DNA of 64,000 bases from Syngnathus acus (lineage: Eukaryota > Chordata > Actinopteri > Syngnathiformes > Syngnathidae). Positions 36,101 through 49,800 of this stretch are shown in pieces. The translations under genes and the position numbers were made by a program. The notes under the pieces are model-generated. The model searched no databases, was not told the DNA's origin, and worked only from the letters and a program-made list of their open reading frames with translations. Position 1 is the first letter of the stretch, and each line of letters opens with the position of its first letter. The DNA is taken from positions 11,572,039 to 11,636,038 of the forward strand of contig NC_051097.1 in the NCBI RefSeq assembly GCF_901709675.1, in the 5' to 3' direction.

Positions 36101-37550
36101 CTAAATAGAGTCAGTATTCTCTTTTGTTTTGGATCAAGTTTCACTTGAAATGCGTCAAAGGCGTAAGACCATTTGAAAAGAAAATCTGAATTTATGCCAA
36201 TAAACAAGTCTCCACTGCATTGAAAGCATGTGGCTCCTCCCGCTGAGCCGATATGTGGCGTCAATCAATTTCTAGCCAGCGCCTTCCATCACGTCCTCCT
36301 GCCAGCCTAATTAGTATGCATTAGCAATTAGCGGACCTAATAGGACGCACGTTGATTGCATCCTGGCCGCGAGACCACCACCAGGCAAAGGAAATGCTCC
36401 TGTCAGGCTGCCACCGCTCCCAAAAACAGAACAAAAAAGGCATTTTGTTGGACTTTTAAAAAAAAAAAAAAAAAATGCTCTGGACCCATTCTTTGTTGCT
36501 CTTGAAAAGCATCTTGTACAAAAAAAACCAGAATTGTACTTTTGTAAGATTCACATTTTTATTCGCAATTTTATTCTTGCCAAACCGGACGACTTTTGGG
36601 ACTCAAAGCAACGACCGGTATTGATTTGTTACCGTGGGTGGTTTCAAGCATGGACGGGGGAGCTCTTAATGGACTGGGCCAGTTTGTTAACAGGATTATC
36701 ACTGGATTAGCGTGCGATGATACGCTCCGAGGGCGTAATCCCCTGCGTGTGTTTGGCCACATGTGCGCGGCCTTTTCACATGCTAACTAGCCGGATAATT
36801 GTCCCGAAGGGGAGTCCATCCACAAAATCCCTCCGCCTCACTCTCCATTTAGCCCGTCTCAGGGACAAAAGGAGCGTTTAACTCCCCAACCGGGACACCA
36901 ACCTTAAAAAAAAAAAAGAAAAGAAAAAAAACACCGGCCTGAGCGTAGGTTAATTGAAGGTCACTGTGTGGGCCTGCAAGTGAGGATTTAGAAAAGGCCA
37001 ATTAGCATTCAGACGCGCGCGCACACACAAGTGCATCCAAATACCGTCTGGGGTTTCCACCAACGATGTTTGTGCTGGACTGGATAAAGTTATTTTGTTA
37101 GCTTGCATTACTTTAAAAGCCTCGGTTAGCAACGCTCCGGGAACATGTTTTCAACCTTCATCCTTCTGCGCTTTCCACGGCAGAGAAACAACAGAATGGG
37201 CTCGGAAAGCGTCGGCGCGAGAAAAACAGCTGTGTGTGGCGCGCAGGTGATGGATGCGGGTGGAGACGGCGTGACTGACGGTCGAGCTAACAGGTGTTAG
37301 CCGCCGCCTGTCGCCGAGTCAAGCGCTTCATTTGAGCCCTCGTGCAATATGAAAAGAAGAAATGCGGCAAACGTGACCAAACTCAAATGTGCTCGGGAAG
37401 AAGGCAAAAGAGATTTGAGCATTTGAAACGGTGTCCTGTATTGGAAGAAAGGGGACGAAATGCAATCACCGACAAAGCTCACGTGTGGTACTAAACATTA
37501 GCAAATGTTTTTGTAAAAGACGAAAAAATTAATTGGAGCTGAGCTGAGCT
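31676..37550. other. 5.9 kb gene-free stretch between tbca and ap3b1
   Basis: No coding exon is recognised. It holds G runs (32298-32314), a C run (34190-34201), (ACGC)n at about 33170-33196 and (GCTC)n patches. AT-rich homeodomain-like cores recur, for example TAATTAG at 36308, CAATTAG at 36326 and CCAATTAGC at 36998. A CpG-rich, promoter-like patch at 34840-35500 is listed separately. Two minus-strand AATAAA signals near 36557 and 36570 could end a ~1 kb ap3b1 3' UTR. Confidence 0.5.
34840..35500. promoter_or_regulatory. Promoter-like CpG patch with no assigned gene
   Basis: Two CCAAT boxes (GCCAATGG at 34851, ACCAATCAG at 34873) are followed by tandem GC boxes (CCGCCCCGCC type, 34917-34938). 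CpG-rich sequence continues to about 35500 and includes an octamer-like ATGCAAAT at 35185-35192. No coding exon follows on either strand. It might drive a non-coding RNA or be an enhancer or CpG island. Confidence 0.35.
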
Positions 37551-40500
37551 CTATGCCTGGCTGAGGGCCCGTTTGAGGTCTCGCAGCAACATGGACGCCA
37601 TGACGCTCTTCTCGGTGTTGACGGTCAACTTGGCGCCGCCGCCCGGCTCCTCCTTCAAATCCAGAAGCACCAGAACCAGGACCCCGCTGCTCACCGTGCG
37701 AGCCGCAAACCTGCGCCGGGCACCAAGGAAACAACATCAGAACAGGTGATGCAAATTGCAGAGGAATGGAGATCGGTCGGCTGCTTCTGAAATATTTCGG
37801 TTTCTCCCAAGGAAAACAGAAAGTTGTTGGGAATGGATTTTCCACTCCTGAAAAAGTGGATGGATTTGGTAGCACCCCGCTTGCCCCCCCACTTTTTTTT
37901 TTTTAAAAATGCATAAGGAGCGTCTATTCTGCCGTGGAGTGACAGACAGCTGACGGTGCAGCCCGGCCTGGCCCGGCCCGGCCCGGCCCGGCCGCCCCAG
38001 CCGCCACTCAAAGGCAAGTTAAAAACTCATTTTATGGACTGTGGCCGTCTATTGAGTGGGTGGGGGGCCCGTCCCACTGGGGGAATTCCCAGCTCGCAAT
38101 TTCCATGGAAATGCTCCCGGCGCACATGCTCCCCGCCATTGAGGGCTCTAACAAGAAGGCTGCGACCCGCTGTGAACCCCCAGCCTTCCCGCTGCCCCCG
38201 CCCGTCCCTGCCATCTGCCTCCATTTAGCACGACAAGCCCCCCCCCAAAGCAGTAGGCGTCCGCCAATTAGCACGAGAGGGAGGGGCGGGGGGGTCAGCG
38301 TACACAAAGCAAGCGTGGCCGGCTCCCAAAGTGTCTGCGGCGCTCTCCAGGGAGCGTCTAAACAGAGCAGAGGGAGTTTATCATCCGCCTCAGCCTTAAT
38401 TAAAATATTAGCCACTTGTCTCGACGCCTCTTCAGGCCTGAGAAGCACTTGCTGCCGCGCTCCTTCCACGGAACCCCCTCCCTCCCCCGCTAATGGATTT
38501 GGGAAATAAATGTTCCATTTGCCGGGCCTGTTAACAGCAGCCCGAGGCCGCTTTGATTGCGGCCTTCTGGAGACGGAGTTTCAAGCGGATATAGCGGCCA
38601 CTTTATTTGCTCAACTGCAGACGGAGGCAGGCAGGCAGGAACGTCGACTCTTTTGCTAGCCGCGTGCGACCGAAGCATATCTTTTGTTGAAATGTCGCTG
38701 TGGTAGCTTAATGCTACTACCAAACACCAAACGGAGGGAGGCTGTTCTTCGCCATTGTGGCCAGGACGAACATTTCTCCAACTGAATGATAGACGCAGCA
38801 ACTTGAATGGCAGCAGTCCAAATTGCGCTCGCTAATAAAACGGGGCCACCCGGCGCGCGCGTAGCCGTGTTAGGGCGGCCGACCCGGCACCCTTTTCGAG
38901 CGGTGCCGAGCGGCGCGCTAAACGGCTCATTGGTATTCCCGTGCACTCGCCGCAGCTTGGGCCTTAAACGGCGCCTTAATTGCAAAGCCGGGCGGGCGGA
39001 TCGCCATCGATCGGCGGGGCTCTCCAATTACCCGCCGCTCCTTCTCCTCACTCGACAGAAGCGCGCACCCCACGCCATCTGCCTCCCCGTCAGCCGGCCG
39101 GCCTCACCTTTACACCGGCCCGGTCAGGGGTGGACGGCAACCTTACGGGACTTAAGCCGGCGCCACTCAGGAAACGGTGTCCTTCAAACGAGCGGACGGC
39201 CGGGCCAGATGGCCGACGGGCCCAATGACAAGTGTCGGCCCTCCAAACTTGGCCATTTCTTTCTTTTTTTGCGGCCAATTGTGAAGAACACCCAACTTTT
39301 CATTTTGTCTGGTTTGAAATGCAGGCAGCAAGGCAGAGCAGAGTGAGCGAGCGAGCGAGCGGCGAGAGTGGCTTCGCCGCTAATTGAATTGTGTTTTTCT
39401 AAACAAAGCAAAGCGCCGGCGGATTTGGGGGGGCGGCGGCTCGCACTCCATCACATTTGCCTTCAAACGGACTGAAAAATGGAAGGCATTTCTTTTATTC
39501 CGCTTGTTTAGGCACAACCAAGAAGAGCCTTTTCTCCATTTGCTTTCCTGCTTGATTTATTGCCATCCATCCTTCCTCCCTCCCTCCCTCCCTCTGGCAG
39601 CAATCAATTAGGCAGGGGGCTTTGGCTCAGCTTGGGAGAAGCAGTGCTGCGCCCTGCTGATCAACACCAGAACTGCTTCTGTGACTCTTCACAGGTGGAT
39701 TGATCGATGACGCGGGAGCGGCGGCTATCCGACCGACGTTGACATTGATTTTCTACTTTCCTTGTGTGTTTGTCGCCGCCGCCGCCGCCGCAGCCGCCGC
39801 AGCCGCCGCAGCCCTCCTCCACCTGCAATCTTTAAGAAGCGCTCACACGTGACGTGCCAGGGCAGGCAGGCAGGCAGGCAGGAAGTGAACGAGAGGCAGA
39901 CGGAGGGAGGAAGCGGCGCTCTGTCCAATTATCTCTCGAGGTGTGGCGGCAAAGCACCGCTTACGTCCGAGGGAATGGTTCCGCGGCACCAGCGAGATGG
40001 CGGCTAAGCACGTCTTTAGTCCAAATGAAGCCCGTCAACTCACTTCAACCGGGTTCTTGGGCAGCGAGAAGGCGGCAAAGGCACGCACGCCTAAGTGCCC
40101 GATTTGAGCGCAGCCGCATGGGAACGACTCCTATTTTGGCTCACCTGTGGAGATGACTCTCGGAGGAGGCCACAGCGCCCACGTTGGCCACCGACAGAAC
40201 TCGCCTAGCGACGCCTTGGCCGGACATATCGTTCGTCGCCACGGCGACGGTCGCCGAGGTTTCGTTCATGCCCCGGAGTTGACCTGAGAGCGCAAACGTT
40301 TAAAAGGACTGGAAGGTTTTTGGTTCCAGTTTGACTCACTTTGCTCTTTGCAGAAGTCCGTCTCAGAGAGGCCGCAGGGTGTCAGAAGTTCGCCCACGGC
40401 AGGCTGGATGAATACAGCGAAGCGCTCCTCTTTGGTGCTGAGAAGTAAGGAGAACATTGGGTTTTTGTCTGATATGTTGTTCCTCAAAAGGATTTTGTTT

Positions 40501-43500
40501 GTTTTTTTCTTTCCCTACCAGAGTTGGAAGTTGGCCGCTTGCGTGGAGTCATTGAAGTCGATGCCCATGGAGACCGTCACGGAAGCCTCCGGATCCAAGC
40601 GCTCTGTGGGGGGGAAGAAAGACAGAAAGGGGGGGAGTGAGCAGTGAGTGACAAGGGTGGCGAGGAAGAGGAGGAGCAGGTGGGGGGGTGGGAGCGCGGC
40701 AGAGTGGAACTGACGTGTCCGGCCCGTACTGGCAAGGCCACGGGCGTGCGTGTAAAGGCTGTCCTTCACGTTTCCACGACAACAAGCTGGTGATGCATCG
40801 GTGTCAAGGAGATGAGGTGCCACGCAACCGTGGATACCATCCAGACAAAAATGCTGTATAAGATGAAAAGCTACAAATCCTTGCTCCCCCATTAGCACGC
40901 AAGCGGCAAGTAAAGATTTGTCTGCGTGAACGGCGCCTTTTCTTCCTGCCGGCCGGCGTCAAGCCATCGATCCCGATCACCCGCCTCCATCCATGATCCA
41001 TGCGCCGCGATCTGGAAATTCGGCGAGAGAACCAGCGCGGGGCGAACTGGCGGGGATCTGCCCGTTGACCGACTCTATAAACCACGACGGCGGTACCTTG
41101 GCTTACGAGTTGTATTTGTTCCGTGAGCAAGTGTGTAACTCAAATCCATTTTTGAAATGCCACGAATCGATTTTGTCTGCGAGGCATGCGCTCACCGATG
41201 GTGTTGAAAGAGTGAATCTGGAGGCCGGCGGGGCCGCGCTCTCCCACGTGGATCTCCTCCAGGGGGCGCTCGCAGCAGTTGCTCAGCGTGACCTGCACGG
41301 CCACCGTGCCGGACCCGTACAAGCACGGCCGGCGGGGGAAGTGGTACTTTGCAGACAGGCCCTTGCCGCTCATGTGGTGAAGCAAGTCGTAGCTTTGCAC
41401 CGGCACAAAAGACCGACTCGTCACCTGGAAAGGGGCAAAATGCGAACTAAACAAACAAACAAAAAAGCAGTGCGGCAGATTCGAGCCTGAAAAAGCTCCC
41501 AATTAAGAAATGTCCTCAGTGGCGGATAGAAATGGACTGGATGGATGTTGACTTGAATCAAATTGGAATGACTAGAAAGACGAGGGCCCGCGGAGAGGCT
41601 TTCTTTTCCTTTAAAAAAAAAAAAAAAAGCTTTCACCCTTTCAGTGGCAGGAAATTGCATTAAAAGAGCGAGATGTGATGCTTTGTGCGACGCTCTCTGC
41701 TCGGCCTCTTGATTACTTTAAGAGCACTTTTATTGGCAGCTACGAGAATATTCCCTCCGTCCCCCTTTTATCCAGCACTGGGCTCGGGATTTTGACGACA
41801 AAAAAGTCCACTTCCTTTGATGCCGATTGTTGACTCATTTATTTACTAATCGCGGGCCATTCATTTGCCACATCAAAACAAAACGGCCGACTTATTTTAG
41901 CAGCTCCCGTTTTGACGGGGCGGGCGCCTCGTGTTATTTTAAAAGGACAATCGGAAAGTTCACGTCCTTGACGCCGCTCCAATAACAATCTCCTCAACAC
42001 GTCGTAAAGAAAGCCTAAACAAACATTTGCCGGCAAATTTATCGGGCCGCTTTGGGACACGTCGGTGGTGTCAATAAAGGCGGGCCGGAGATTTAGCCGT
42101 CGGGCTCAAGGTCCCCCCCCCCCCCTCGCAGGAGGGAGGCCCGGCAGCTTTGCGAGTGCTCGTCATCGCCCGTTTGACACAGCGGGCAGTTAACGTGCGA
42201 CGACGTGAGCGCTTGTCCTCTTCCACAGGCCATAACACCTCAAGTGTAAATAAAGACAACAAGAGGGATGTAACCTTGACTCCCTTGTCAGCTCCCCCCC
42301 CCCCCCATCACCACCTCACTCGGCGGACAGCGAGGTGACAACGAGGGAACACGTTGATTGAGAGGCTCTATTATGCGTCAACTTAAAGGAAGGCGGCGTG
42401 ATGGATGGCAACGCCGCCAGTCACCTTCAGAGGGACGGCCGGCGAGGATGCGCTTCCGATGCGCTTCCGATGCCTCGGTGGCAAATGACCTGAAAATCCC
42501 GCTGACATATCCGAAAGGGGCTAACGGGAGCCGGGCGGAGCCTCGCTCGTGCGCGTGTGACGGCCCATTTACAAGAAAGGGATGCAGGGGAGGAGATTTA
42601 GATTGAAAATCCATTTCTGCTTTCGGGGTAGGCAGGCGGGCGGGCGAGAGAGAGGGAAAAAAAATTGCTTGTCGCAGTGCCTTCCGGTGGCAACTTTGGG
42701 GCCTAATTGTCCCCTCCGGTGTGTGGAGATGACAATTAATGGGGGGAAGGCGCAAAGACCTTGGTGGCAAATTGAATTAAATCAAAGTTTGTCACAGCCG
42801 AGCGTGGCCCGCTCACTCGTGCGAGTTGGAGTCTCCATGCCGGCCGGCTGACTTCCTTGATGCCAATTTACACTGTTAATTGGCGAGACGCACGCTAGCG
42901 CTGCTTACAGGCCGCCCTTCGTCGAGTCCGTAAACAAAGCTTATGAGGGAAGACGGAAACGTTCCTCAAAGCCGGCCGGCCCGCCGCTTTTTTTTTTTCC
43001 AATCTGGCGCCGAGAGGTTTGCAAATGAACAAATTACAATGGCCCTCTTCTGCGCGTGATGGGGTCAAATGCCACTGACAGTTCAACCCCCCTCGGATCA
43101 GAATCGGCGCTGGAAGAGGTCGGCGGCGCCTACGTCCAAATGTTATTAGAGGCGAGCGGGCCCATACGAGAGAGGGCAAAGACGCTGAGTGGGGTTCATC
43201 TAAATGCATTTGCTAAGCACGCGGTCATTCTGGGAGCGGGCCCGAGCGAGCGCTCAGCTCAGCTCAGACCCATGGGCAAAATAGAAATGACACGGAGGAC
43301 AAAAAGGTGAGCGCATCTAGCCGCCGCGCACATCGTGTGGTTACGTATGCATGGAATTGTCCATCTGCATTTCTATCGGCGCAGTGGAGTCGCCTGTGGA
43401 AATAAAATCAGTGGATATAAACTTTGTCTTTGCCAATGCCGGGTTCATTCATTTAGTCGCACTACAGATTTATTGAGTGTAAATTAAAAAAAAAAAAAGA

Positions 43501-43789
43501 AAATGATGACAGGGGAAGGGGTGGGGGTGGGGGGGCGATCTGGACCTTTTCCTCCCTCTTAGGAATAAAACACAAAGTACACACGAGGGAAAGGGCGAGC
43601 GTCAGATGTACACAAGGAGGACACGCGGGAGAACGCCAACGGAGAGCCGCAAGGCCCGCCCAGCCAAATAGAGTTCAAGGGGGCGGGACAGACACGACGG
43701 GCCATAAATAGAAGCCGCCGCTGCAAAAGGTCAACAATGCACGCCTTGATGGAGGGGCTGTTGCCTGACACTTCTTATCATGTGCCAAC

Positions 43790-43830
<41 letters not shown>

Positions 43831-46800
43831 TCACCGGCGTGGTGGTGGAGGAGGAGGAGACGGCAGAGAGCGAAAGTCCTTCCAGGTCAGCCAGCAAATT
43901 GGAGGAGAGCCCCGAAGACTCGCTGGTGTTTGCGGGCGCCGGGAAAACTGACAAGCGAGAGAGAGCACACCAAGACGGCATGTTTTAGGCTCCTTTGCTA
44001 GCGTACGAGCTCACTTTTTACGTCCCAGTACGGAACAGGAACAGCGTGAAAGAAGATCTACACACACACAGTCGGTTGACACGACAAACTCACAGTCATG
44101 GAGATCCAGCAAGGACACTTCCTTCTCAGCTGTCTTTTGCACCTGCAACACCAAGACGACGTGTTTTCAAACAAAAAAAAAGACAGATTGGAAATTCCCC
44201 CCACGTTACCTTGGCTTTGGACTCCACCTCGTTCATCTGCTGCTTCGCGGCAGAAAGCTCGTCAGAGTCCGAGCCGGACTCCGAGGAGGAACTTCGGGTG
44301 GATGAGCCGCTGGTTTGCTCGCCACTTTGCTCGGAGTCGCTGAAAGGTGTGAGAGACGAGCGTCAAAGTGGCGAGGGCTTTCGGGGGAATTCCCGGACGA
44401 GAGCAAAGAGATGGACGCCTTTGCTAAGCTAATTGAACATTTCTCCCAGCTCGTCTGCTGGTTGGTTGGCCGGTTGGCGGGCTGGCGGGCCGGCCGGCAG
44501 TCTCTTCAATTTGTCCCCATAATGAGTGTTTACTGACTCCACCCGCGACTTTGGGCCGTTAAATTAATGAGGGGAATTGTGACGCTGGCCGGCCGGCTCT
44601 CGAACGTGAGCCGTGACGAGAAGCCACTATTCATTTGGCCTACGCATTTCATTGGCGGCCAACGGGGAAAAAGTCACATTCATCACGGCGGGCCCGATTA
44701 GGCCGGGCCCGGAACGACTGAGCCCGTAATGAGGGCGTTATGCCGCGTTTGTTACACTGGTGGAGCTCGGGGGAGGCCAGCGGCGCTATCGATGGCGCCG
44801 GCAAACGGCGAAAATGGAGCGCAGGGCAAATTTGAAAAGCCGTTTGGGCTTTTGGAGTACCTGTCAGCTGCGTGGCATTTCTCCACCTGAGCTTTGCCCG
44901 TCTTCTTTTTGGCGGCGGACTTCTTCCTCCTCTCCGAGCCGTCAGAGCTCTTTTCCGATTCGCCGGAACTTTTCCCAGAGTCGGCGGAGCTCTTATCGGA
45001 CTCGTCGCTGCTCTCGTCCTCTTTGTCGCTCGCCGACTCGGACGCTGCGCGCACGGACCGGAGCGGAAGATTGCCTCAATCTGTATTGGACGACTGGAAT
45101 ATTTGCTCCACCAGTTGCCAACCTTCACTGCTGCCGCTGCTGCCGCTGCTGCCGCTGTCGTCGCTGCTGCTCTCCGACGCTTCGTCCTGTTCGTCCTCGT
45201 CCGAGTAGAACTTGTCGTCGGATTTGGGAGGCTTGGCCTTCCCGACGGGCGGCGCCCACTCGTTCACCTGAAGGTTTGAGCCTCGTGAGGATTCGACGCA
45301 TCACCTTACAAGGCGCGACTCCTGGTCACTTTTGTTTGCGTGACTTACCGGCTCAAGGACCTCCACGTTTCTGACGGACTGGTCGGGCGCCACCGCCGGC
45401 CAGTCCGACAGCTCCTGGTATCCGGCGGCTTTGCTGTTGAGACTGTGCGACAGCGTGCCCAGTTGGAAACGATCTCGATCTGCAAGGCGGCGGAGATTGT
45501 TGCAATTTGCACTCTTGGCGCAGATCCGTCGGCGCCGAGTACCTTTGAAGGCCGACTGAAGCACGGGGGCGGGCTTGGGGGCCAGAAGGATGCGACGAGC
45601 GTACTTGTTGAGGGCGCCGCTCTTGTCGCCGGGCACGATCAGCTGCCGTATGAAGCGAGTGCGATCCCGGATGTCGTAGTTCTGGTCGTACTTGCCCAGG
45701 TTGAGGATGTACTGGGTCAGCAGCTTGGTCTGGACCAGACGGTAGTTTAAAAAAAAAAAAAAAAAAGGTTCAAAAATGAACTCGTCATGGGATCGGGGGA
45801 GTCCTCGCACCTGCTTGGAGTTGGTGAGGTAGAGCTTGGCCGCCAGGTTGACGGCCTGCAGCTTGACGATGTCCTCCTCCGCCGTGAAGCTCTTTGCAAT
45901 CTTGCGCAGCACGTCGGGCGCGATCTTGGGCACGCGCTCGCAGTACTCGCCCATGAGCCACAGGATGCTGGCGCGAGCCATGGGCACCTGCGGGAGCCCA
46001 ACGGGAGGCTCGCTCGGTCGGCTCGATGCCTGGGATAATATCGGCGGGGATCTTACGGTGATTTTGTCAAAGAGCTTGGCCATGTGCTTGATGATGTCGC
46101 CGTGCTGGGCGGGCTGGGTCAGCAGCAACTTCCGGATGACCACCACGCTCTCGGCCACCACGCCCTCTGCGCACGCAAGATGACAACACGGGTAGAAAAT
46201 TTGGAGGTGGCCTTTTATTCTTCTTATCAGGTGCAGCTCAGCCGTACCATCCCTGTTGGACAGCAGCAGCACCAGCCCGTTGAGGCAGGTGTCGGTCACC
46301 TCGCTGATGTTGGTGGCGCACCTCCCGATGGCCTGGATGGTGGCCGCCGCAAAGGCTTTGTCCTGACTCTTCACGTACGTCTGCCGGACGAGCAAAGTCA
46401 AGGCCGGCCTCGGTCGCTCCCGCGTGCGGAAAAGAAAGCAAACCTGAAACTCTCTCAGGATGGTGGAGATGTTAGCCTCGTTCGCCAGGTTGGTCAGGAT
46501 CTCCAACTGCAAACAAAACAAAAAGGACGTGAATTTATTCTTATCATTTTTTTAATAAAGCCATTTAGCGTTAGCGATGTTGCTCACACCTTGAGTGTTT
46601 TGATGTGCGTGTTGTCAGTGGAGCGGACGTAGAAGCTCTTCATGAAGGGCTCAAACATCCCCTGGGTGGATTGAAAACAAAAATCGGAAATTAAAAGCAG
46701 CAAGGCGGCTGGCCGGCTGGCTGGCTGGCTGGCTGGCTGGCGTTTGAGCGGCACTCGCCTTCCTCTGAATGGACATGGTGGCGATGTTCTGGAGAACCAC

Positions 46801-49800
46801 ATACTGGACCTCCCTGCGGCACACGACAGATGGCGGTTGGCCGTGTGTGTGTGGGGGGGGTGAGGCTCAAAGTCTTACCTGTGGCTCCTCAGCAGGCGCA
46901 CCAGCGACTTGGTCACCACGCTGACTTCCTGTTTGGGCGCCAGGTGCCAGTAAAGCTGCGCCACCGCCATCACCACCTTCAAGCACATTTGCGCAACTCA
47001 TGTTTGTTTGTTGCAAAAAAAAAAAAACTAGAGGTGCAGCTTCCTAAGAAAAAATTGAAAAATAAAAGAAACGAGCGATGCTGCACTTTCCCGACAAGCG
47101 CAAGTTTGCAATGTTTGAAGATGTGATGTTGAGCAAAGGACTCGTTTTTCCAGACGCGACACGTGTGCGGAAAGGCGTCAATGAAGATGGAGAACGGCGC
47201 TGCGGTTTTGTCACTGTCGGGGAAGGAAAAAGAAAAAAACTGCCGCGCGTGTCCCATTTTTAATGATTGGGAAGCGGCGAGGAGACCTTGAGCTTGCGCC
47301 GCCGCCGCGTGATGGAGAAGCGCTCGGCGGGTGCGGCCATCTTGTGACAGCGAGCAGCCCGTCTACGCCTTTTGGCGTTTCCACAAAATGGCAGGCAGAA
47401 ATACATCAGCGCTGACAAGCGGCGGGGACTCGGAGGCAGCGCCATTTTCAAGCTAGCAAACGTCCATTGGAAACAAAACAATATCTGCCTTTGCCGTTTC
47501 CCTTTTCCAACACGCATGGAGCGGGCGCCAACTCACCGCCGTGTTCCGACTCTGCAGCAGCGGCTTGGTGTTGCGGAGCAGCAGCCGGTGGTCCGGGTCC
47601 ATCGCGTAAGCTTTCGCCTCCGCTTCCTCTTTTTTCCCTTCCGGCTCCGAGTCGTAGAAGGTCTTGTCGTCGTTTTCCACAAACACGGCCCCCTGGGGGC
47701 GACGGCGAGTCATTCAAAGCAACGCGAGCGCCGATGCGGGAGGTCAAAACGGCCGGCGCTGGCTGGCTGGCCCACCTCCCGCCAGGGGCTGGCGAACTGC
47801 GTGCGGGCGTAGCGCGTCAGCATGGAGATGATGACCACCTGGCCCCACTCCTCCACGTCCACCAGCAGGTTGCACAGCTTGCGGTAGTTCTTGTGGATCA
47901 GGTCGATGCGATCCGGGCACACCTCCTCGAAGGCCATCACCACGCTGCCCGCCACCAGCTGCTCGGCCACCACCCAACGAAGAAATGTACATTTCATTAT
48001 GAGAGGAAAAAAATGGCAGCCCTTAAAAGTTTCAATGGAGTCATTTTCACCAGTGCGAGAAGTAAAGCATCAATTGCGGCCGGCTTTGCCACAAATCAAA
48101 GCAATTTCAGGTGCAATTCCCCGAGAAGCAAAACAAGTCTTTTGTTTTTTACTCGGTTTGAGTTTGAAGGGCGACCAGAAAAACAATTCCAAAAAGATTA
48201 GCTACAGCTAAGCTAAGAGGATGATTTTTTTTTTATTAATAATTGTTTCCTTGAATGTGTTTTGCAAAGAATTCTAATTAGGCTGACGGGAAGGCGGGCA
48301 GGGCTGCGTCATCACGTCAAACAACACTGCAGACTTTTTTTTTTTTTGATGGATGGTGCGTGGCGGGGTCGGACGATCCTTCCCTCCTCCTTAAATGAAT
48401 GTTTGTCCCACCTACAGTAGCTCCTAATCACTCCCCCCCTCCCATCCTTTGCTTTCAATTTGCCGGCGTAGGACGGATCCATCATTTATCTTGTAATGGC
48501 GACATAATAGATCCATCACATTAAAACAGCTGCGCAAACTCCGCCGTCATCACGACGTCCCATTTTGTCTGGGAAACGACCCTGCCCCTCCCCGCCCCTC
48601 CCCGCCCCGCCATTTCAACAAGCAAGCAGGCAAATGTCAGACGGCAACAGCGACTCGGAAAGCGTGTTCCGCCGAGTCTGCCGAGGTCCCTTGGAAAGTA
48701 CGACGACAACTTTCAGCTCTCGTGCGATTCACGCTGCATGTTGCGTTTCGACAAACAAAGTGACAAAGTCGCTCGACAAAGGCACTTGTGACGTTTATTA
48801 AATATTCATCGGGGGGTTTGGCCATCAATCAGCAGCGCCCACCCTCCCACCCCGCCTCACGTGCGCGCAGAGAAGTCATCTGTCTTCGTTAGCGGGCCGC
48901 AGCTAAATATGCTCCGCATCTGCTCTCCGGCTGGCCGTCCCACGCCAGCGCTTGGCCTAAGCCGCTTTATTTGTTGGGATGGTATGCTGGGAATACGTAA
49001 CGGCGCCGCGCTGTGCGTGGGCCGTCGTTCAATCAGACGTCCGACGAGAAACATTTGGATTTTTGAAATTTGACACCAGTGTAAGGCTCCAAGACGACAG
49101 ACGACGTGTTGACTTAAGCGGCCGCTAACAAAGACAAACAAGGATGGGGGGGGGGGGGCAAAAAGCTTGACTGTGGCGCCCTCCGGTGGCCCGCACTCAC
49201 CGTGCTCTTGTCCTTCAGGAGCTTCTCGATCACTTGGATCAGGTGCTCCTTCTGCTCGGGATCCAGGCTGAGGAGTGGAAAAGATGAGAAAGGAAAAGAC
49301 GAGAATATCTTGGCGGCGTGGGCGGGTACCTGTAAAGCTTCTGGATGGCGTGGGCAGAAGTCTTCCTGACGTAAGGCGACAGGTCGGCCGCCGCCTCCTT
49401 GATGGCCAGCATCACGATGGGGACGATGATGGAGACGCGGATGCTGGACAGGACCCTCAGCGCGCTGGCTCGAATCAGCTGGTTTGGGTCCTGTTGCACA
49501 ATTTGACACATACTGAGTGGAAAAACATGCCACATGCTGATGAGTAAAGAGACAAAAGACCTTGAGGGCCCGCTGGAAGGTGCTGATGGAGAGCAAGGCC
49601 AGGTCCTGCTGCTCCTCGGCGTATCTCACCAAGTACACGTACACCAGCTTCTTCAGCTGAGTAACGAAAAGAAGAAAGCACTCGGAAACCGAAGCCCTTC
49701 CCGCGTTCCGAGCTGACGAGGTGGGAAAGGGACGCGGCGGCGGCGGCGGCAACGGCGGCGGCTGTACCTCGATGTTCTTACTGGCCACGTTCTTCACCAC

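Noticed and set aside
31676-37550. A hidden protein-coding gene between tbca and ap3b1
   Set aside because: Both strands were scanned; open frames are short, biased in composition and lack phase-compatible splice partners.
43791-43826. CRISPR-like or other functional array
   Set aside because: Simple (AC)n microsatellite; there are no spaced repeats of any kind in the window.
45301-46521. A 406-codon continuous open frame on the minus strand within ap3b1
   Set aside because: It runs through several in-frame introns with good splice sites; the translated intron parts have no similarity to AP-3 beta, so it is not an intronless gene.
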